NCBI GenBank assembly: GCA_900542825.1
Contig: UQOY01000001.1
Span: 310,001-374,000 of the forward strand
DNA length: 64,000 nucleotides
Origin: an uncultured Collinsella sp.
GTDB lineage: Bacteria; Actinomycetota; Coriobacteriia; Coriobacteriales; Coriobacteriaceae
Direction of reading: 5' to 3'
Shown: positions 14,038 through 22,938 of the stretch, in pieces
How positions within the stretch are numbered: position 1 is the first letter of the stretch
Layout of the letters: each line of letters starts with the position of its first letter
Notes under the pieces: model-generated
What the model saw: the letters and a program-made list of their open reading frames with translations, nothing else
Databases searched by the model: none
Told to the model about the DNA's origin: nothing
Program-made: the position numbers and the translations under genes

Positions 14038-16260
14038 TTAGAGATGCAGCACGCGGTCGCGGATCTCCTCGGTTCGACCCTGGTTCCAGAATTGAGTACC
14101 GATGTAGCCGCACGTACGACGGGCGACGTTCATCTTCTCCTGATCGCGGTTGCCGCAGTTGGGGCACTCCCACACCAGTTTGCCATCATCCTCGACAATC
14201 TTAATCTCGCCATCGTAGCCGCACACCTGGCAGTAGTCGCTCTTAGTGTTGAGCTCGGCGTACATGATGTTGTCGTAGATGTACTGCATCACGCGAATGA
14301 CAGCCTTAAGGTTGTCCTGCATGTTGGGGACCTCGATGTAGGAGATAGCACCGCCCGGCGAAAGCTGCTGGAACATGCCCTCAAACTTAAGCTTGTCGAA
14401 GGCATCGATCTCCTCGGACACGTGGACGTGATAGCTGTTAGTAATGTAGCCCTTGTCCGTCACGCCCGGAATAATGCCAAAACGACGCTGCAGGCACTTG
14501 GCGAACTTGTAGGTCGTCGACTCAAGCGGGGTGCCGTACAGCGAGAAGTCGATATCGCTTTCGGCCTTCCACTCCGCACACTTGTCGTTCATGTGCTGCA
14601 TGACGGCCATGGCAAACGGCGTGCCTTCCTTCTCGGTGTGGCTGTGGCCCGTCATGTACTTGACGCACTCATACAGACCGGCATACCCCAGGCTGATGGT
14701 GGAATAGCCGCCCACGAGCAGTTTGTCGATCGTCTCGCCCTTCTTAAGGCGCGCCAGGGCGCCGTACTGCCAAAGGATCGGCGCGGCGTCAGAAAGCGTT
14801 CCCATCAGGCGCTCATGACGGCACAGCAGGGCACGATGGCACAGCTCAAGGCGCTCGTCGAAGATCTTCCAGAACTTGTCCATGTCCTGATGCGAGCTCA
14901 GCGCGACATCGGGCAGGTTGATGGTCACAACACCCTGGTTAAAGCGGCCATAGTACTTAGGTTTGGTCGGGTCATAGTTCAGCGCGTTGGCGACATTGTT
15001 AAAGCCGTTGCCCGAACGGTCGGGCGTCAGGAAGCTGCGGCAACCCATGCAGGTGTAGCAATCGCCATTGCCGGCGGTCTCACCCTTAGACAGCTTGAGC
15101 TCACGCATCTTCTTCTCGGAGATGTAGTCGGGCACCATGCGCTTGGCGGTGCACTTGGCAGCCAGCTGGGTCAGGTAGAAGTACGGGGAATTCTCGTGAA
15201 CGTTATCGTCCTCGAGCACATAGATAAGCTTGGGGAATGCCGGGGTAATCCACACGCCGGCCTCGTTCTTAACGCCCTCGTAGCGCTGGCGAAGCGTCTC
15301 CTCCACGATCATGGCAAGGTCGTGCTTCTCCTGAGGCGTACGGGCCTCGTTAAGATACATAAAGACCGTCACGAACGGCGCCTGGCCATTCGTGGTCATA
15401 AGGGTCACGACCTGATACTGAATCGTCTGGACGCCGCGACGGATCTCATCACGCAGACGGTCCTCAACGACCTCACGGACCTTCTCGGCAGACGCAGAGA
15501 CGCCAAGCTCCTCGAGCTCGCGGGCAACCTCGCCACGAATCTTCTGACGGCTCACCTCGACAAACGGAGCCAGGTGGGTCAGCGAAATCGACTGACCGCC
15601 GTACTGGGAAGAGGCGACCTGGGCGATAATCTGCGTCGCGATATTGCAAGCAGTCGAGAAGCTATGCGGTTTCTCGATCAGTGTGCCCGAGATAACGGTG
15701 CCGTTCTGGAGCATATCCTCCAAGTTCACCAGGTCACAGTTATGCATGTGCTGGGCAAAGTAGTCCGAATCGTGGAAGTGAATCAGGCCCTCGTTGTGGG
15801 CATCCACGATCTCCTGGGGCAGCAGCACGCGCTGCGTCAGGTCCTTGGAAATCTCGCCGGCCATGTAGTCGCGCTGAACGGAGTTGACGGTCGGGTTCTT
15901 GTTAGAGTTCTCCTGCTTGACCTCTTCGTTATTGCACTCAATCAGCGACAGAATCTTGTCGTCCGTTGTGTTCTTCTGGCGCTTCAGGCTCTGAACATAG
16001 CGATAGATGATGTAGTGGCGAGCGACCTCGTAGCAGTCGAGACGCATGATCTCGTCCTCGACCAGATCTTGGATCTCCTCGACCGATACGGTGTGACCGG
16101 CCTTCTCACATGCCTCGGCGACGTTTTGTGCCGCATAGATCACCTGGCGGTCGGTAAGGCGAGAGCCTTCCTCGACCTCCAAGTTTGCGGCGCGGATCGC
16201 ATTGACGATCTTATCGATGTCAAAAGTAACCTCGGTGCCGCTGCGCTTGATGATCTTCAT
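14038..16260 (-). CDS. nrdD: Anaerobic (class III) ribonucleoside-triphosphate reductase
   Basis: A 740-residue protein: an N-terminal ATP-cone domain (residues ~1-90, IIKRSGTEVTFD), the glycyl-radical fold, a C-terminal zinc site of paired CxxC motifs (CQVCGYD ... CPNCGNRD) and the radical-bearing RRTCGYIGTQFW near the end. It reduces NTPs to dNTPs without oxygen. The ATG at 16260 is chosen because AGAGG lies 7 bases before it and the protein then starts at the ATP cone. NrdR boxes lie upstream. Confidence 0.97.
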   Translation of the reverse strand: MKIIKRSGTEVTFDIDKIVNAIRAANLEVEEGSRLTDRQVIYAAQNVAEACEKAGHTVSVEEIQDLVEDEIMRLDCYEVARHYIIYRYVQSLKRQKNTTDDKILSLIECNNEEVKQENSNKNPTVNSVQRDYMAGEISKDLTQRVLLPQEIVDAHNEGLIHFHDSDYFAQHMHNCDLVNLEDMLQNGTVISGTLIEKPHSFSTACNIATQIIAQVASSQYGGQSISLTHLAPFVEVSRQKIRGEVARELEELGVSASAEKVREVVEDRLRDEIRRGVQTIQYQVVTLMTTNGQAPFVTVFMYLNEARTPQEKHDLAMIVEETLRQRYEGVKNEAGVWITPAFPKLIYVLEDDNVHENSPYFYLTQLAAKCTAKRMVPDYISEKKMRELKLSKGETAGNGDCYTCMGCRSFLTPDRSGNGFNNVANALNYDPTKPKYYGRFNQGVVTINLPDVALSSHQDMDKFWKIFDERLELCHRALLCRHERLMGTLSDAAPILWQYGALARLKKGETIDKLLVGGYSTISLGYAGLYECVKYMTGHSHTEKEGTPFAMAVMQHMNDKCAEWKAESDIDFSLYGTPLESTTYKFAKCLQRRFGIIPGVTDKGYITNSYHVHVSEEIDAFDKLKFEGMFQQLSPGGAISYIEVPNMQDNLKAVIRVMQYIYDNIMYAELNTKSDYCQVCGYDGEIKIVEDDGKLVWECPNCGNRDQEKMNVARRTCGYIGTQFWNQGRTEEIRDRVLHL

Positions 16261-16297
16261 CCTCTTGCCTCTTTCGCATCGTAGCCTCATTGCGCTT

Positions 16298-16332
16298 CAG
16301 GGCCAAACGATGCCCGGCAGGGTTTGGCCCTG
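16298..16332 (-). promoter_or_regulatory. Hairpin in the nrdD 5' leader
   Basis: A perfect 11-bp stem (CAGGGCCAAAC at 16298-16308 with 16322-16332) lies about 25 bp upstream of the nrdD ribosome binding site. No riboswitch class was recognised. Confidence 0.5.
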
Positions 16333-16487
16333 TCTTGCGGCGCCGTCGCGCAATCTGTGTTCTCGATAACCATAGGCCCTCATGCGGACAATCCTCGCAA
16401 CCAATCCAGGGGTTCAAAGATCCATCCAAATAATGGGGCGAATAAGGTTCTCGTTCTCTGTCCGCCATCTATCATACGACAAAGAGG

Positions 16488-16535
16488 CATCTATATCCTG
16501 TATTCTTTTTTTAGGTCAAACACAACATATAGTGT
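16488..16535 (-). promoter_or_regulatory. nrdD promoter with NrdR boxes
   Basis: ACACAACATATAGTGT (16520-16535) is a very good NrdR box. It abuts a -35 of TTGACC (16514-16519), which is 17 bp from a -10 of ATATAG (16491-16496). A weaker second NrdR-like site overlaps the -10 (around 16488-16503), giving the roughly three-turn spacing typical of paired NrdR boxes. NrdR with dATP should repress nrdDG. Confidence 0.8.
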
Positions 16536-16897
16536 TTTAGCAGGTCAAGGCAATTAGTCATTTTGCAGACGCATTAAAAATGAGGGGTTCTTGGCAAGTC
16601 GGTAAAACGTTACCAGCACGGCTACCTGCATGGCAGTTATAAAACCCCCTTAGTCAAGCCGCTGACAAATCCTACCAAAACCAAGCCGCTCACGCCAAAA
16701 GAATCCAAAAGATTATGCTTGACCAACATGTTGCGGTCGTGCCTTGCCGAGCTTCATGCAACCGCGGCACGAATCCTTGAAAGATGTGTGCATGCAAATG
16801 GAGAAGATGAGAGTTTTCTCGGATGACTACTGAGAAGCATGCCGGCAGATCAAAAAACTCGAAATATGGTGACGTATGTGGCGACACATTTGGCAAC

Positions 16898-16935
16898 CAA
16901 AACAAAACAGCCCAGAGGACATAGCCTCTGGACTG
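16898..16935 (-). terminator. Terminator of the tRNA-Gly/tRNA-Val unit
   Basis: An 11-bp stem (16908-16918 with 16925-16935) is followed on the minus strand by TTTTGTTTT. Confidence 0.85.
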
Positions 16936-16943
16936 CGAACATT

Positions 16944-17018
16944 TGGTGGGCGTTAGAAGATTTGAACTTCTGACCTCTTCCGTGTCAGGGAAGCGCTCTC
17001 CCCCTGAGCTAAACGCCC
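16944..17018 (-). tRNA. tRNA-Val (GAC)
   Basis: A complete cloverleaf on the minus strand: acceptor GGGCGTT/AACGCCC, anticodon stem CTTCC/GGAAG with loop CTGACAC (anticodon GAC) and T-arm GTTCAAATC. The 3' CCA is encoded (16944-16946). Confidence 0.95.
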
Positions 17019-17021
17019 AAA

Positions 17022-17097
17022 TGGAGCGGACAACGGGGCTCGAACCCGCGACCCCAACCTTGGCAAGGTTGTGCTCTACCAACTGAGCCATGTCCGC
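17022..17097 (-). tRNA. tRNA-Gly (GCC), copy 1
   Basis: A complete cloverleaf on the minus strand: acceptor GCGGACA, anticodon stem CAACC/GGTTG with GCC, T-arm GGTTCGAGCC, CCA encoded. It is the first gene of a two-tRNA unit with tRNA-Val and is identical to the copies at 19151 and 19378. Confidence 0.96.
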
Positions 17098-17109
17098 TTA
17101 CAAGGATTA

Positions 17110-17157
17110 ATCTTACGTGATGCCTGCATCCTATGCAAGAACTTTTTTTGAAAAGTT
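17110..17157 (-). promoter_or_regulatory. tRNA-Gly/Val promoter with upstream A/T palindrome
   Basis: -35 TTGCAT (17133-17138) and -10 TAAGAT (17110-17115) are 17 bp apart. Two bases upstream of the -35 lies an A/T palindrome (17141-17157, AACTTTT...AAAAGTT) that recurs at the other two tRNA promoters. Confidence 0.75.
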
Positions 17158-17238
17158 TTGCGACGCCCTAGCGAACCTCTCGAAGACATCAGCCACCACG
17201 GAAGACGCAGGCAAACGCAAACTCGCCGCAAGAGGCCC

Positions 17239-18972
17239 TTACATCTCACCGAGCATGATCCAGGCAGAGCTGTCCTGCGCGAGCCTACCGTCTACAAGCG
17301 GTGATGAGGTGAGCAGGACCCTACCCGCCGGCAGCTCCACGGGTGCTGCGCCGAAGTTCGTCACACACGCCCAGCCGTTGTCGCGGCGATAGGCGATGAC
17401 GCCGCCCTCAGCGCCCTCGGCACCATCCGCAAAGCCAGTGCGCCCGTCAAGATCGAGCCACGCAAGATCGTTGGCGCACCCGCGCAGCTTGCGCCGCAGC
17501 CAGAGGGCGTCGCGATAGAGCGCAAGCATCGATGTCGGGTCCGCTTCTTCCCTATCGGCAGCGTAATCGGAAAACCATGCAGGCTGCAGCAGATGGGGCG
17601 CCGCATCGGCGTCCGCCGGTGAAAACCCAAACGATCCGCCCTGCACGGGATCGTCCGCTGCCACCCACGGCAGGGGCACACGACAGCCGTCGCGCCCCTT
17701 CTCGCGCTTCGGTCCGTGCGTATTGGTCGCAGTGGGATCTTCGAGTGCAGCCCACGGGATGTCAGCCACCTCAAAAAGGCCGAGCTCCTCACCCTGATAC
17801 ACGTATGCCGAGCCCGGAAGCGCCAACTCAAGCAAAAGGGCCGCCCGTGCGCGGCGCTCGCCGAGTTCACGGTCCTCGTCATAAGACGACCCGTCGCGTA
17901 AGAGCCAGTCGAGCGCAATCTGATGGTAGCGCGTCGCCTTGATTTGCGGCAGGGCATAGCGTGTCGCCACGCGCGGCACGTCGTGGTTGGAGAGTACCCA
18001 GGTCGAGGCGGAATCGGATTCGATGGCCGCCTTCAAGCCCTTCTCGATTGCAGCGTGCATGTCATCATAGGTCCAAGTGGCCTTGGCAAACTCAAAGTTG
18101 AATGTCTGGCCAAGCTCGCTGGGGCGCGCGTAGAGATACTGGCGCTCGGGCAGCACCCACGCCTCGGCAACGGCGCTGCGCGGCGGATTATAGCGGTCGA
18201 ACACGCGGCGCCACTCGCGATAGATCTCGTGGACCTCGTTGCGATCCCACAGCGGATGAGTGCCGTCGTCAACCATGTCATCGCCCTCGGCGAGATGCCA
18301 CCGGTCGAGGTCATCGCGGTCGAGATCCTTGGCGAGACCGTGCGCCACATCGATGCGAAAGCCATCGACGCCCCGATCGCTCCAAAACGCCAGGACGTCG
18401 CAAAAGAACGCGTGAACCTCGGGGCATGACCAGTCAAAGTCCGGCTGCTCGGGCGTAAACATGTGCAGATACCACTGACCGTCCGCAACACGCGTCCAGG
18501 CGGGGCCGCCAAAGTTGGCATTCCAATTGGTGGGAGGCAGCTCACCATGCTCGCCGCGACCATCGCGGAAGATATAACGGGCGCGCTCGGGCGATCCGGG
18601 GCCGGCGGCAAGAGCAGCTTTGAACCAGGGGTGTTGGTTGGATGAATGGTTGGGCACGATGTCGACGATGACCTTGATGCCGCGCGCGTGAGCCGCAGCG
18701 ATCATGTCATCGAAGTCGTCAAGCGAGCCGAGACGTGGGTCGACATCGCAGTAGTCCGCCACATCATAGCCGCCATCGACAAGAGGCGATGGGTAAAACG
18801 GGCTCAGCCAGATGGCCTCGATACCCAGCCGCTCAAGATAGTCCATCTGCTGGGTAATGCCCGCGATATCGCCCAGACCCGAACCAGTCGAATCCTTAAA
18901 CGAGCGCGGGTAGATCTGATAGATCGCGGCATCGGACATCCATGAGCGCGAAGAGGACTTTTCTGTGGCCAT
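17239..18972 (-). CDS. GH13 alpha-glucosidase / oligo-1,6-glucosidase
   Basis: A 577-residue glycoside hydrolase of family 13. Seen: the family start AAIYQIYPRSFKDSTGSGLGDIAGI, region I DIVPNHSS, nucleophile Asp208 (GFRIDVAHG), acid/base Glu270 (AVAEAW) and Asp331 (LSNHDVPR). It would release glucose from maltose- or isomaltose-type oligosaccharides in the cytoplasm, as there is no signal peptide. GGGAG lies 9 bases before the ATG at 18972; longer frames to 19062 lack such a site. It stands alone between two tRNA units, with no adjacent transporter. Confidence 0.92.
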   Translation of the reverse strand: MATEKSSSRSWMSDAAIYQIYPRSFKDSTGSGLGDIAGITQQMDYLERLGIEAIWLSPFYPSPLVDGGYDVADYCDVDPRLGSLDDFDDMIAAAHARGIKVIVDIVPNHSSNQHPWFKAALAAGPGSPERARYIFRDGRGEHGELPPTNWNANFGGPAWTRVADGQWYLHMFTPEQPDFDWSCPEVHAFFCDVLAFWSDRGVDGFRIDVAHGLAKDLDRDDLDRWHLAEGDDMVDDGTHPLWDRNEVHEIYREWRRVFDRYNPPRSAVAEAWVLPERQYLYARPSELGQTFNFEFAKATWTYDDMHAAIEKGLKAAIESDSASTWVLSNHDVPRVATRYALPQIKATRYHQIALDWLLRDGSSYDEDRELGERRARAALLLELALPGSAYVYQGEELGLFEVADIPWAALEDPTATNTHGPKREKGRDGCRVPLPWVAADDPVQGGSFGFSPADADAAPHLLQPAWFSDYAADREEADPTSMLALYRDALWLRRKLRGCANDLAWLDLDGRTGFADGAEGAEGGVIAYRRDNGWACVTNFGAAPVELPAGRVLLTSSPLVDGRLAQDSSAWIMLGEM

Positions 18973-19112
18973 GGGATGTGTCTCCCTTGCAACGAGGTTT
19001 TGCGAGATACCCACGATGATACGCCCAAAGCTGACATTCGCGGCAAACAACGCCACAGCCACGCCCCAAAACGCTCGCTCCCTCTCGGGTTCGAGCCCAG
19101 GCGACGGATACG

Positions 19113-19142
19113 AAAAAGCCCGGCTACCGTAGTAGTCGGGCT
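19113..19142 (-). terminator. Terminator of the Gly-Cys-Gly tRNA unit
   Basis: AGCCCG-a-CTAC pairs with GTAG-c-CGGGCT around a TACG loop, followed by five T on the minus strand. Confidence 0.85.
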
Positions 19143-19150
19143 GTTACGCT

Positions 19151-19226
19151 TGGAGCGGACAACGGGGCTCGAACCCGCGACCCCAACCTTGGCAAGGTTG
19201 TGCTCTACCAACTGAGCCATGTCCGC
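19151..19226 (-). tRNA. tRNA-Gly (GCC), copy 2
   Basis: Identical over its whole length to the copy at 17022-17097, including the encoded CCA. It is the last gene of the Gly-Cys-Gly unit. Confidence 0.96.
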
Positions 19227-19268
19227 ATATGTAAAACAAAACGGGCGCCGGAGCGCCCGGATGTTGCC

Positions 19269-19342
19269 TGGAGGCGAAGCCCGGATTCGAACCGGGGGTA
19301 AAGGCTTTGCAGGCCTCTGCCTTACCACTTGGCCACTTCGCC
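19269..19342 (-). tRNA. tRNA-Cys (GCA)
   Basis: A complete cloverleaf on the minus strand: acceptor GGCGAAG, anticodon stem GAGGC/GCCTT with loop CTGCAAA (anticodon GCA), T-arm GGTTCGAATCC, CCA encoded. Confidence 0.95.
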
Positions 19343-19377
19343 GAAAAAGGACCGCTAAGAACGGTCCGGAAATGCAA

Positions 19378-19453
19378 TGGAGCGGACAACGGGGCTCGAA
19401 CCCGCGACCCCAACCTTGGCAAGGTTGTGCTCTACCAACTGAGCCATGTCCGC
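19378..19453 (-). tRNA. tRNA-Gly (GCC), copy 3
   Basis: Identical to the other two tRNA-Gly genes of the window; first gene of the Gly-Cys-Gly unit. Confidence 0.96.
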
Positions 19454-19465
19454 TTGCGGGTTATT

Positions 19466-19513
19466 AATTTACGCGAGTTATCCAAAAGACGCAAGTACTT
19501 TTTTCAAAAAAGT
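19466..19513 (-). promoter_or_regulatory. Promoter of the Gly-Cys-Gly tRNA unit with A/T palindrome
   Basis: -35 TTGCGT (19489-19494) and -10 TAAATT (19466-19471) are 17 bp apart, and the tRNA begins about 13 bp after the -10. The perfect 17-bp palindrome ACTTTTTTCAAAAAAGT (19497-19513) lies two bases upstream of the -35. Confidence 0.78.
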
Positions 19514-19558
19514 TGCTCAAAGCAAGTTCACGCAGGGAAATCATGTCAACCCAAGGCG

Positions 19559-20305
19559 CTAAGCACACGATTCCAATGCCGAGCTAAACAGCTTCACCAT
19601 CCGAACGCGCGTGCCGGCGCCATCCGTACGACGGGCAACTTCCACATTATCGACGAGCATGCGCATAAGCTTGATGCCGCGCCCGCGTTCCTCGGATGCC
19701 ACCGGCTCGCTCGCCCCATCGATAGAATAGCCAGCGCCCCGATCAAGCACTTCAAGCACAACACGATCCCCATAGGCCTGAACCGTCAGGATGCAGCCAA
19801 CACCGCCCGCATGGTCATACGCGTTACCCAATGCCTCCCCCAACGCCAATGCGACGTCATAACGCTCATCACGCCTCAGGGGAAGCGATTCGAGAAGCTC
19901 GGCCACACGGTGCCGATAATATGGGAGGTTCTCGATGCCTCGCCGCACTTCGATGCTCTTGCTCCATCGTGGCAACTCTCCCACCGGAATGGCGGGAATC
20001 GACTCACGCGCCGGACCCGCAACATGAAGGATGTCGACAAGTCGGGCAATCTCCAAAAAGCGAATGACCTCATCGGAGGCGTTAACGAGCGAAAGCAGGC
20101 CCTCTCGCCTCATGAGCTCTCTGGCACGTGTAAGCAAAAACGCCAAACCCGTCGAGTCGATAAAGCCCACGGCCTGGCAATTGATGACAACACGACGCAC
20201 GCCCCGATCGATCAGATTATCCAACCGTGGGCGCAGCACGGACACCGAGGCGATGTCGACATCACCCGGTGGCGTCAAAACCGCTATGTCATTCCACTCA
20301 TTCAT
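19559..20305 (-). CDS. Fused STAS (anti-sigma antagonist) and HATPase (anti-sigma kinase-like) protein
   Basis: A 248-residue protein. Residues ~1-100 are a STAS domain with the phosphoacceptor motif FIDSTGLAFL (Ser51). Residues ~115-245 are an RsbW/SpoIIAB-type HATPase: N box EALGN (Glu157-Asn161), G1 box DRGAGY (188-193) and G2 box RGRGIKLM. In partner-switching systems these two domains are usually separate proteins that bind each other, so the fusion is unusual. The ATG at 20305 is preferred; a TTG at 20323 lacks a ribosome binding site. The PP2C phosphatase gene lies 81 bp upstream on the same strand. No sigma-factor gene is nearby. Confidence 0.85.
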   Translation of the reverse strand: MNEWNDIAVLTPPGDVDIASVSVLRPRLDNLIDRGVRRVVINCQAVGFIDSTGLAFLLTRARELMRREGLLSLVNASDEVIRFLEIARLVDILHVAGPARESIPAIPVGELPRWSKSIEVRRGIENLPYYRHRVAELLESLPLRRDERYDVALALGEALGNAYDHAGGVGCILTVQAYGDRVVLEVLDRGAGYSIDGASEPVASEERGRGIKLMRMLVDNVEVARRTDGAGTRVRMVKLFSSALESCA

Positions 20306-20386
20306 ACGACCATGGTTCCCCAAAAGAGCTCGCTCGATGCATACGTATCTGCAACTGCGCAGATTTTGCCCGTCAAGTGTCGCGAT

Positions 20387-22732
20387 CTACGATCGACCTC
20401 GTAAAAATTCAAGGGAAACCAGCGCGATGTCATCGTCCAGCGCCGACTCGGTAAAGCGGTCAAGCTCGCCCAAGACCTTCCCGCAGATTCCCGATACGCC
20501 CTCACCCGAGACAGAGAGCAGAAGGTCGCGAAGGCGCTGCTCGCCAAAGAAAGCACCCGAGCGATCACGTGCTTCGATTGTTCCGTCGGTATACATGAAT
20601 AGCATGTCACCAGGAGCAAACGTAAACACGCCTGTCTCGTACACCATGCTCTCAAAGGCACCGATCACGCCCGATTGGCACCCAAGGAGCTCCACTTCTC
20701 CCCCTCGGGTTTCTCCGCCGCCAAGCGGCGTCGACGACGGTCTAATGACCATAGTGGGAGGATGTCCCGCAGAGCAATAGGTAGCGCGACCCGCTTTAAG
20801 ATCGATCTTGGCGATAAACGCCGTCACAAACGTCTCGACCCTCGAAAAGCCCATGAGCATGCTATTGAGCGAGCGGGCCATGCGGGCGGGCCCAGCACCC
20901 TCCCAGGCATAGGCCGTCAGCGCCGTCTTGACGAGCGCTGACATCGACGCCGCCTCGATTCCTTTGCCGGATACATCGCCCAAAATCATTACGGCGCAAT
21001 CGTCGGGAAGACGGACAAGCGTATAAAAGTCGCCGCCGACCAACGCCGAATTCGTTGCCGAAAGGTATACCGAATCGGTCGCGATACCCGGAACGTCACC
21101 AAGCGAATTTCTCATGCCAATCTGGAGGGTCTGAGCGATATGGCGCTCCTCGCGCTTTTGAGATTCGCCCTCGTAGATCAGTTCAAAGTCATGCGCCAAG
21201 TGCACCAAGTAGTCATATTCAAGGTCATCAATCGGCTCTTGACTACCGTCACGAAGCAGCAGCGCGCGCGTCGTCGGGCCTTTCGCAACAGAAGCAGGAA
21301 CAATCGCGTCGTTGCTGTGCTTGCCATCGCCCTCAGAGCGTGGGTGCCCCGCCTCGATGCCGGTGTCGACGTAGAGACCCTGGCAAGGCAGACCATGTGC
21401 CCTAAGCCAGCCTCCCATAGGCATCGATTCGTCAACGCGAGTTATACGGACGTGTTTAAGGTCCTCGGCACTCGTACCGCCCAAAACAGATGCCTCAAAG
21501 CCATCAGGACCAGCCCCCAGACGTGCCGCTGGCGCCGTCGTGGAAAAGAAAAGCTTCTCGGGATCGTCCGGCAAAGCAACGCGACTGCCACCTTCAAAAT
21601 CTATGACGTAGGAGTCCAGACTGGCGTCATACTCAACTGGACAAAAATGGCAGTTGAGCATATTGCAAATCTCGGACGAGACCGCCTGGGTAGCCGCGGC
21701 GGAATCGTCTAGAAAGATAAACAACTCATCACGTAAGACATTGAGCGAGCGGCCAAGCTCGGCCGTGCGACGAGAGCGAAGGCTCGATGCCATGCCGACC
21801 AGCTGGATAGACAGGTAATCGCAAATGACCTCGAGTACATTAACGTCATAGGCGAGCGGTGCCTGAGGTCGCTTCCAACCAACTTCCAGCACGCCAAGGA
21901 TCTGCGTACCATAAAAAACGGGAAGACAGATCTCGCTGCGGTACGGAGGCATATCCTGCACGCGCAACAGGTGCTTAGAACGATTGTCCAAGTCCATGAA
22001 CATACCGGAGGCGGCCCTATCGCCCTCAAGGTCCTGTTGAATCGACAAACGACAGGCACGCGACTCGCGAAGCACATACGTCGGAATGCCAGCGCCATAC
22101 GGCAAAAACTCGGGCAGGTAGCTGTCGTGCAGCTCCTTGGAAACACCGCGAAGCTTAAAACCGCCGCTCTCAGAAAAATAGATAGCGGCACCCGAAGCAT
22201 CGAGCGTTCCTACAAGCTGGTTCAAAACGGTATCTAACAAACTAGGCAGCTCATCGGAGCCCACCGTGCTCATAATGACCGACAAAGTGCCCGAAAGGCG
22301 CTTATTCGCCACTCTAAGCTCCGAAAGCGCACGCTTGAGCTGGCGGTCGTGCGAGTACTGCTCTTCGATGCTATGAAGCGCCACCAGAACACGCGGTGCA
22401 CGGCGTCCAAAGATGCGAGGCGGTGTAACCGAGCCGGCACAAACCAGGACAGGAATAAACGATCCATCACTTAACTTGAGCATCAACTCGCTCTCGATTC
22501 CATTGGTCTCAAAAGGAAGACGATGCTCTGTCGCGCGTTCAAATGCTGATGAGTACAAGAGGTCTTTAACGTCCCCGTTGATCACATCGGAACGCTCCTC
22601 GCACATCAAGTCGAGCAAGCGGTTATTTACATGCAAAATGGTGCCGTCGGGCTCGCAGATAATGACAGCATCGCTCGTGATCTCGACCAATTGGGCAACG
22701 TCTGCCCACTCGTTGCGTTCAAGCGTTTCCAT
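20387..22732 (-). CDS. PAS-GAF-PP2C (SpoIIE/RsbU-type) serine phosphatase
   Basis: A 781-residue soluble protein: a PAS domain (~8-120, SDAVIICEPDGTILHVNNRLLD), a GAF domain (~165-320), a linker region of ~200 residues with no clear domain, and a C-terminal SpoIIE-type PP2C domain (from ~560) with metal-binding motifs GGDFYTLV, LGDVSGKGIEAA, MYTDGTIEARD and DDDIALV. It should dephosphorylate STAS phosphoserine, most likely on the fused STAS-HATPase protein encoded next. GAGG precedes the ATG at 22732. A sensory input through PAS/GAF is inferred. Confidence 0.88.
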   Translation of the reverse strand: METLERNEWADVAQLVEITSDAVIICEPDGTILHVNNRLLDLMCEERSDVINGDVKDLLYSSAFERATEHRLPFETNGIESELMLKLSDGSFIPVLVCAGSVTPPRIFGRRAPRVLVALHSIEEQYSHDRQLKRALSELRVANKRLSGTLSVIMSTVGSDELPSLLDTVLNQLVGTLDASGAAIYFSESGGFKLRGVSKELHDSYLPEFLPYGAGIPTYVLRESRACRLSIQQDLEGDRAASGMFMDLDNRSKHLLRVQDMPPYRSEICLPVFYGTQILGVLEVGWKRPQAPLAYDVNVLEVICDYLSIQLVGMASSLRSRRTAELGRSLNVLRDELFIFLDDSAAATQAVSSEICNMLNCHFCPVEYDASLDSYVIDFEGGSRVALPDDPEKLFFSTTAPAARLGAGPDGFEASVLGGTSAEDLKHVRITRVDESMPMGGWLRAHGLPCQGLYVDTGIEAGHPRSEGDGKHSNDAIVPASVAKGPTTRALLLRDGSQEPIDDLEYDYLVHLAHDFELIYEGESQKREERHIAQTLQIGMRNSLGDVPGIATDSVYLSATNSALVGGDFYTLVRLPDDCAVMILGDVSGKGIEAASMSALVKTALTAYAWEGAGPARMARSLNSMLMGFSRVETFVTAFIAKIDLKAGRATYCSAGHPPTMVIRPSSTPLGGGETRGGEVELLGCQSGVIGAFESMVYETGVFTFAPGDMLFMYTDGTIEARDRSGAFFGEQRLRDLLLSVSGEGVSGICGKVLGELDRFTESALDDDIALVSLEFLRGRS

Positions 22733-22756
22733 CGTGGACCTCACCGTCTATCGGTA

Positions 22757-22782
22757 ACAAAAAAGCCTCCGAAGAGGCTTCT
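22757..22782 (-). terminator. Terminator of tRNA-Leu
   Basis: AAGCCTC-TTCG-GAGGCTT, a stem with a stable UUCG loop, is followed by T on the minus strand, 10 bp after the tRNA-Leu 3' end and 25 bp before the phosphatase start. Confidence 0.9.
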
Positions 22783-22791
22783 CAAATGCGA

Positions 22792-22881
22792 TGGTGTCGG
22801 AGGCGGGACTTGAACCCGCATGACCAAAAAGCGGTCACTAGCACCTCAAGCTAGCGCGTCTGCCAATTCCGCCACTCCGAC
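22792..22881 (-). tRNA. tRNA-Leu (GAG)
   Basis: A class II tRNA of 90 nt with a long variable arm (GTGACCGCTTTTTGGTCAT). The anticodon stem CTAGC/GCTAG has loop TTGAGGT (anticodon GAG). CCA is encoded at 22792-22794. Confidence 0.95.
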
Positions 22882-22938
22882 ATGCTATATTATTGATTCG
22901 CGGTTCGTTTAGTTGGACCCGCGCGTTCAACGAAGAAG

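Larger units (their letters stand above)
16261..16943. other. nrdD leader/promoter and flank of the tRNA-Val unit
   Basis: 683 bp without a gene I can support. From the left: a leader hairpin at 16298-16332, the nrdD promoter and NrdR boxes at 16488-16535, then about 360 bp with no recognised feature (16540-16897), then the tRNA-Val terminator. Confidence 0.6.

Noticed and set aside
16261..16480. Cobalamin or other riboswitch in the long nrdD leader
   Set aside because: No B12-box-like sequence or recognised riboswitch core; only one ordinary hairpin is present.
16823..16924. 33-codon frame next to tRNA-Val with a KYGDVCGDTFGNQ-like stretch, considered as an integrase remnant
   Set aside because: It overlaps the tRNA terminator, has no ribosome binding site, and no duplicated tRNA 3' end (att site) was found nearby.
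16690..17091. 133-codon minus-strand frame starting MAQLVEHNLAKVGVAGSSPV
   Set aside because: It translates the tRNA-Gly and tRNA-Val genes; this peptide is a well-known artefact of tRNA regions. The same applies to similar frames at 19144-19422.
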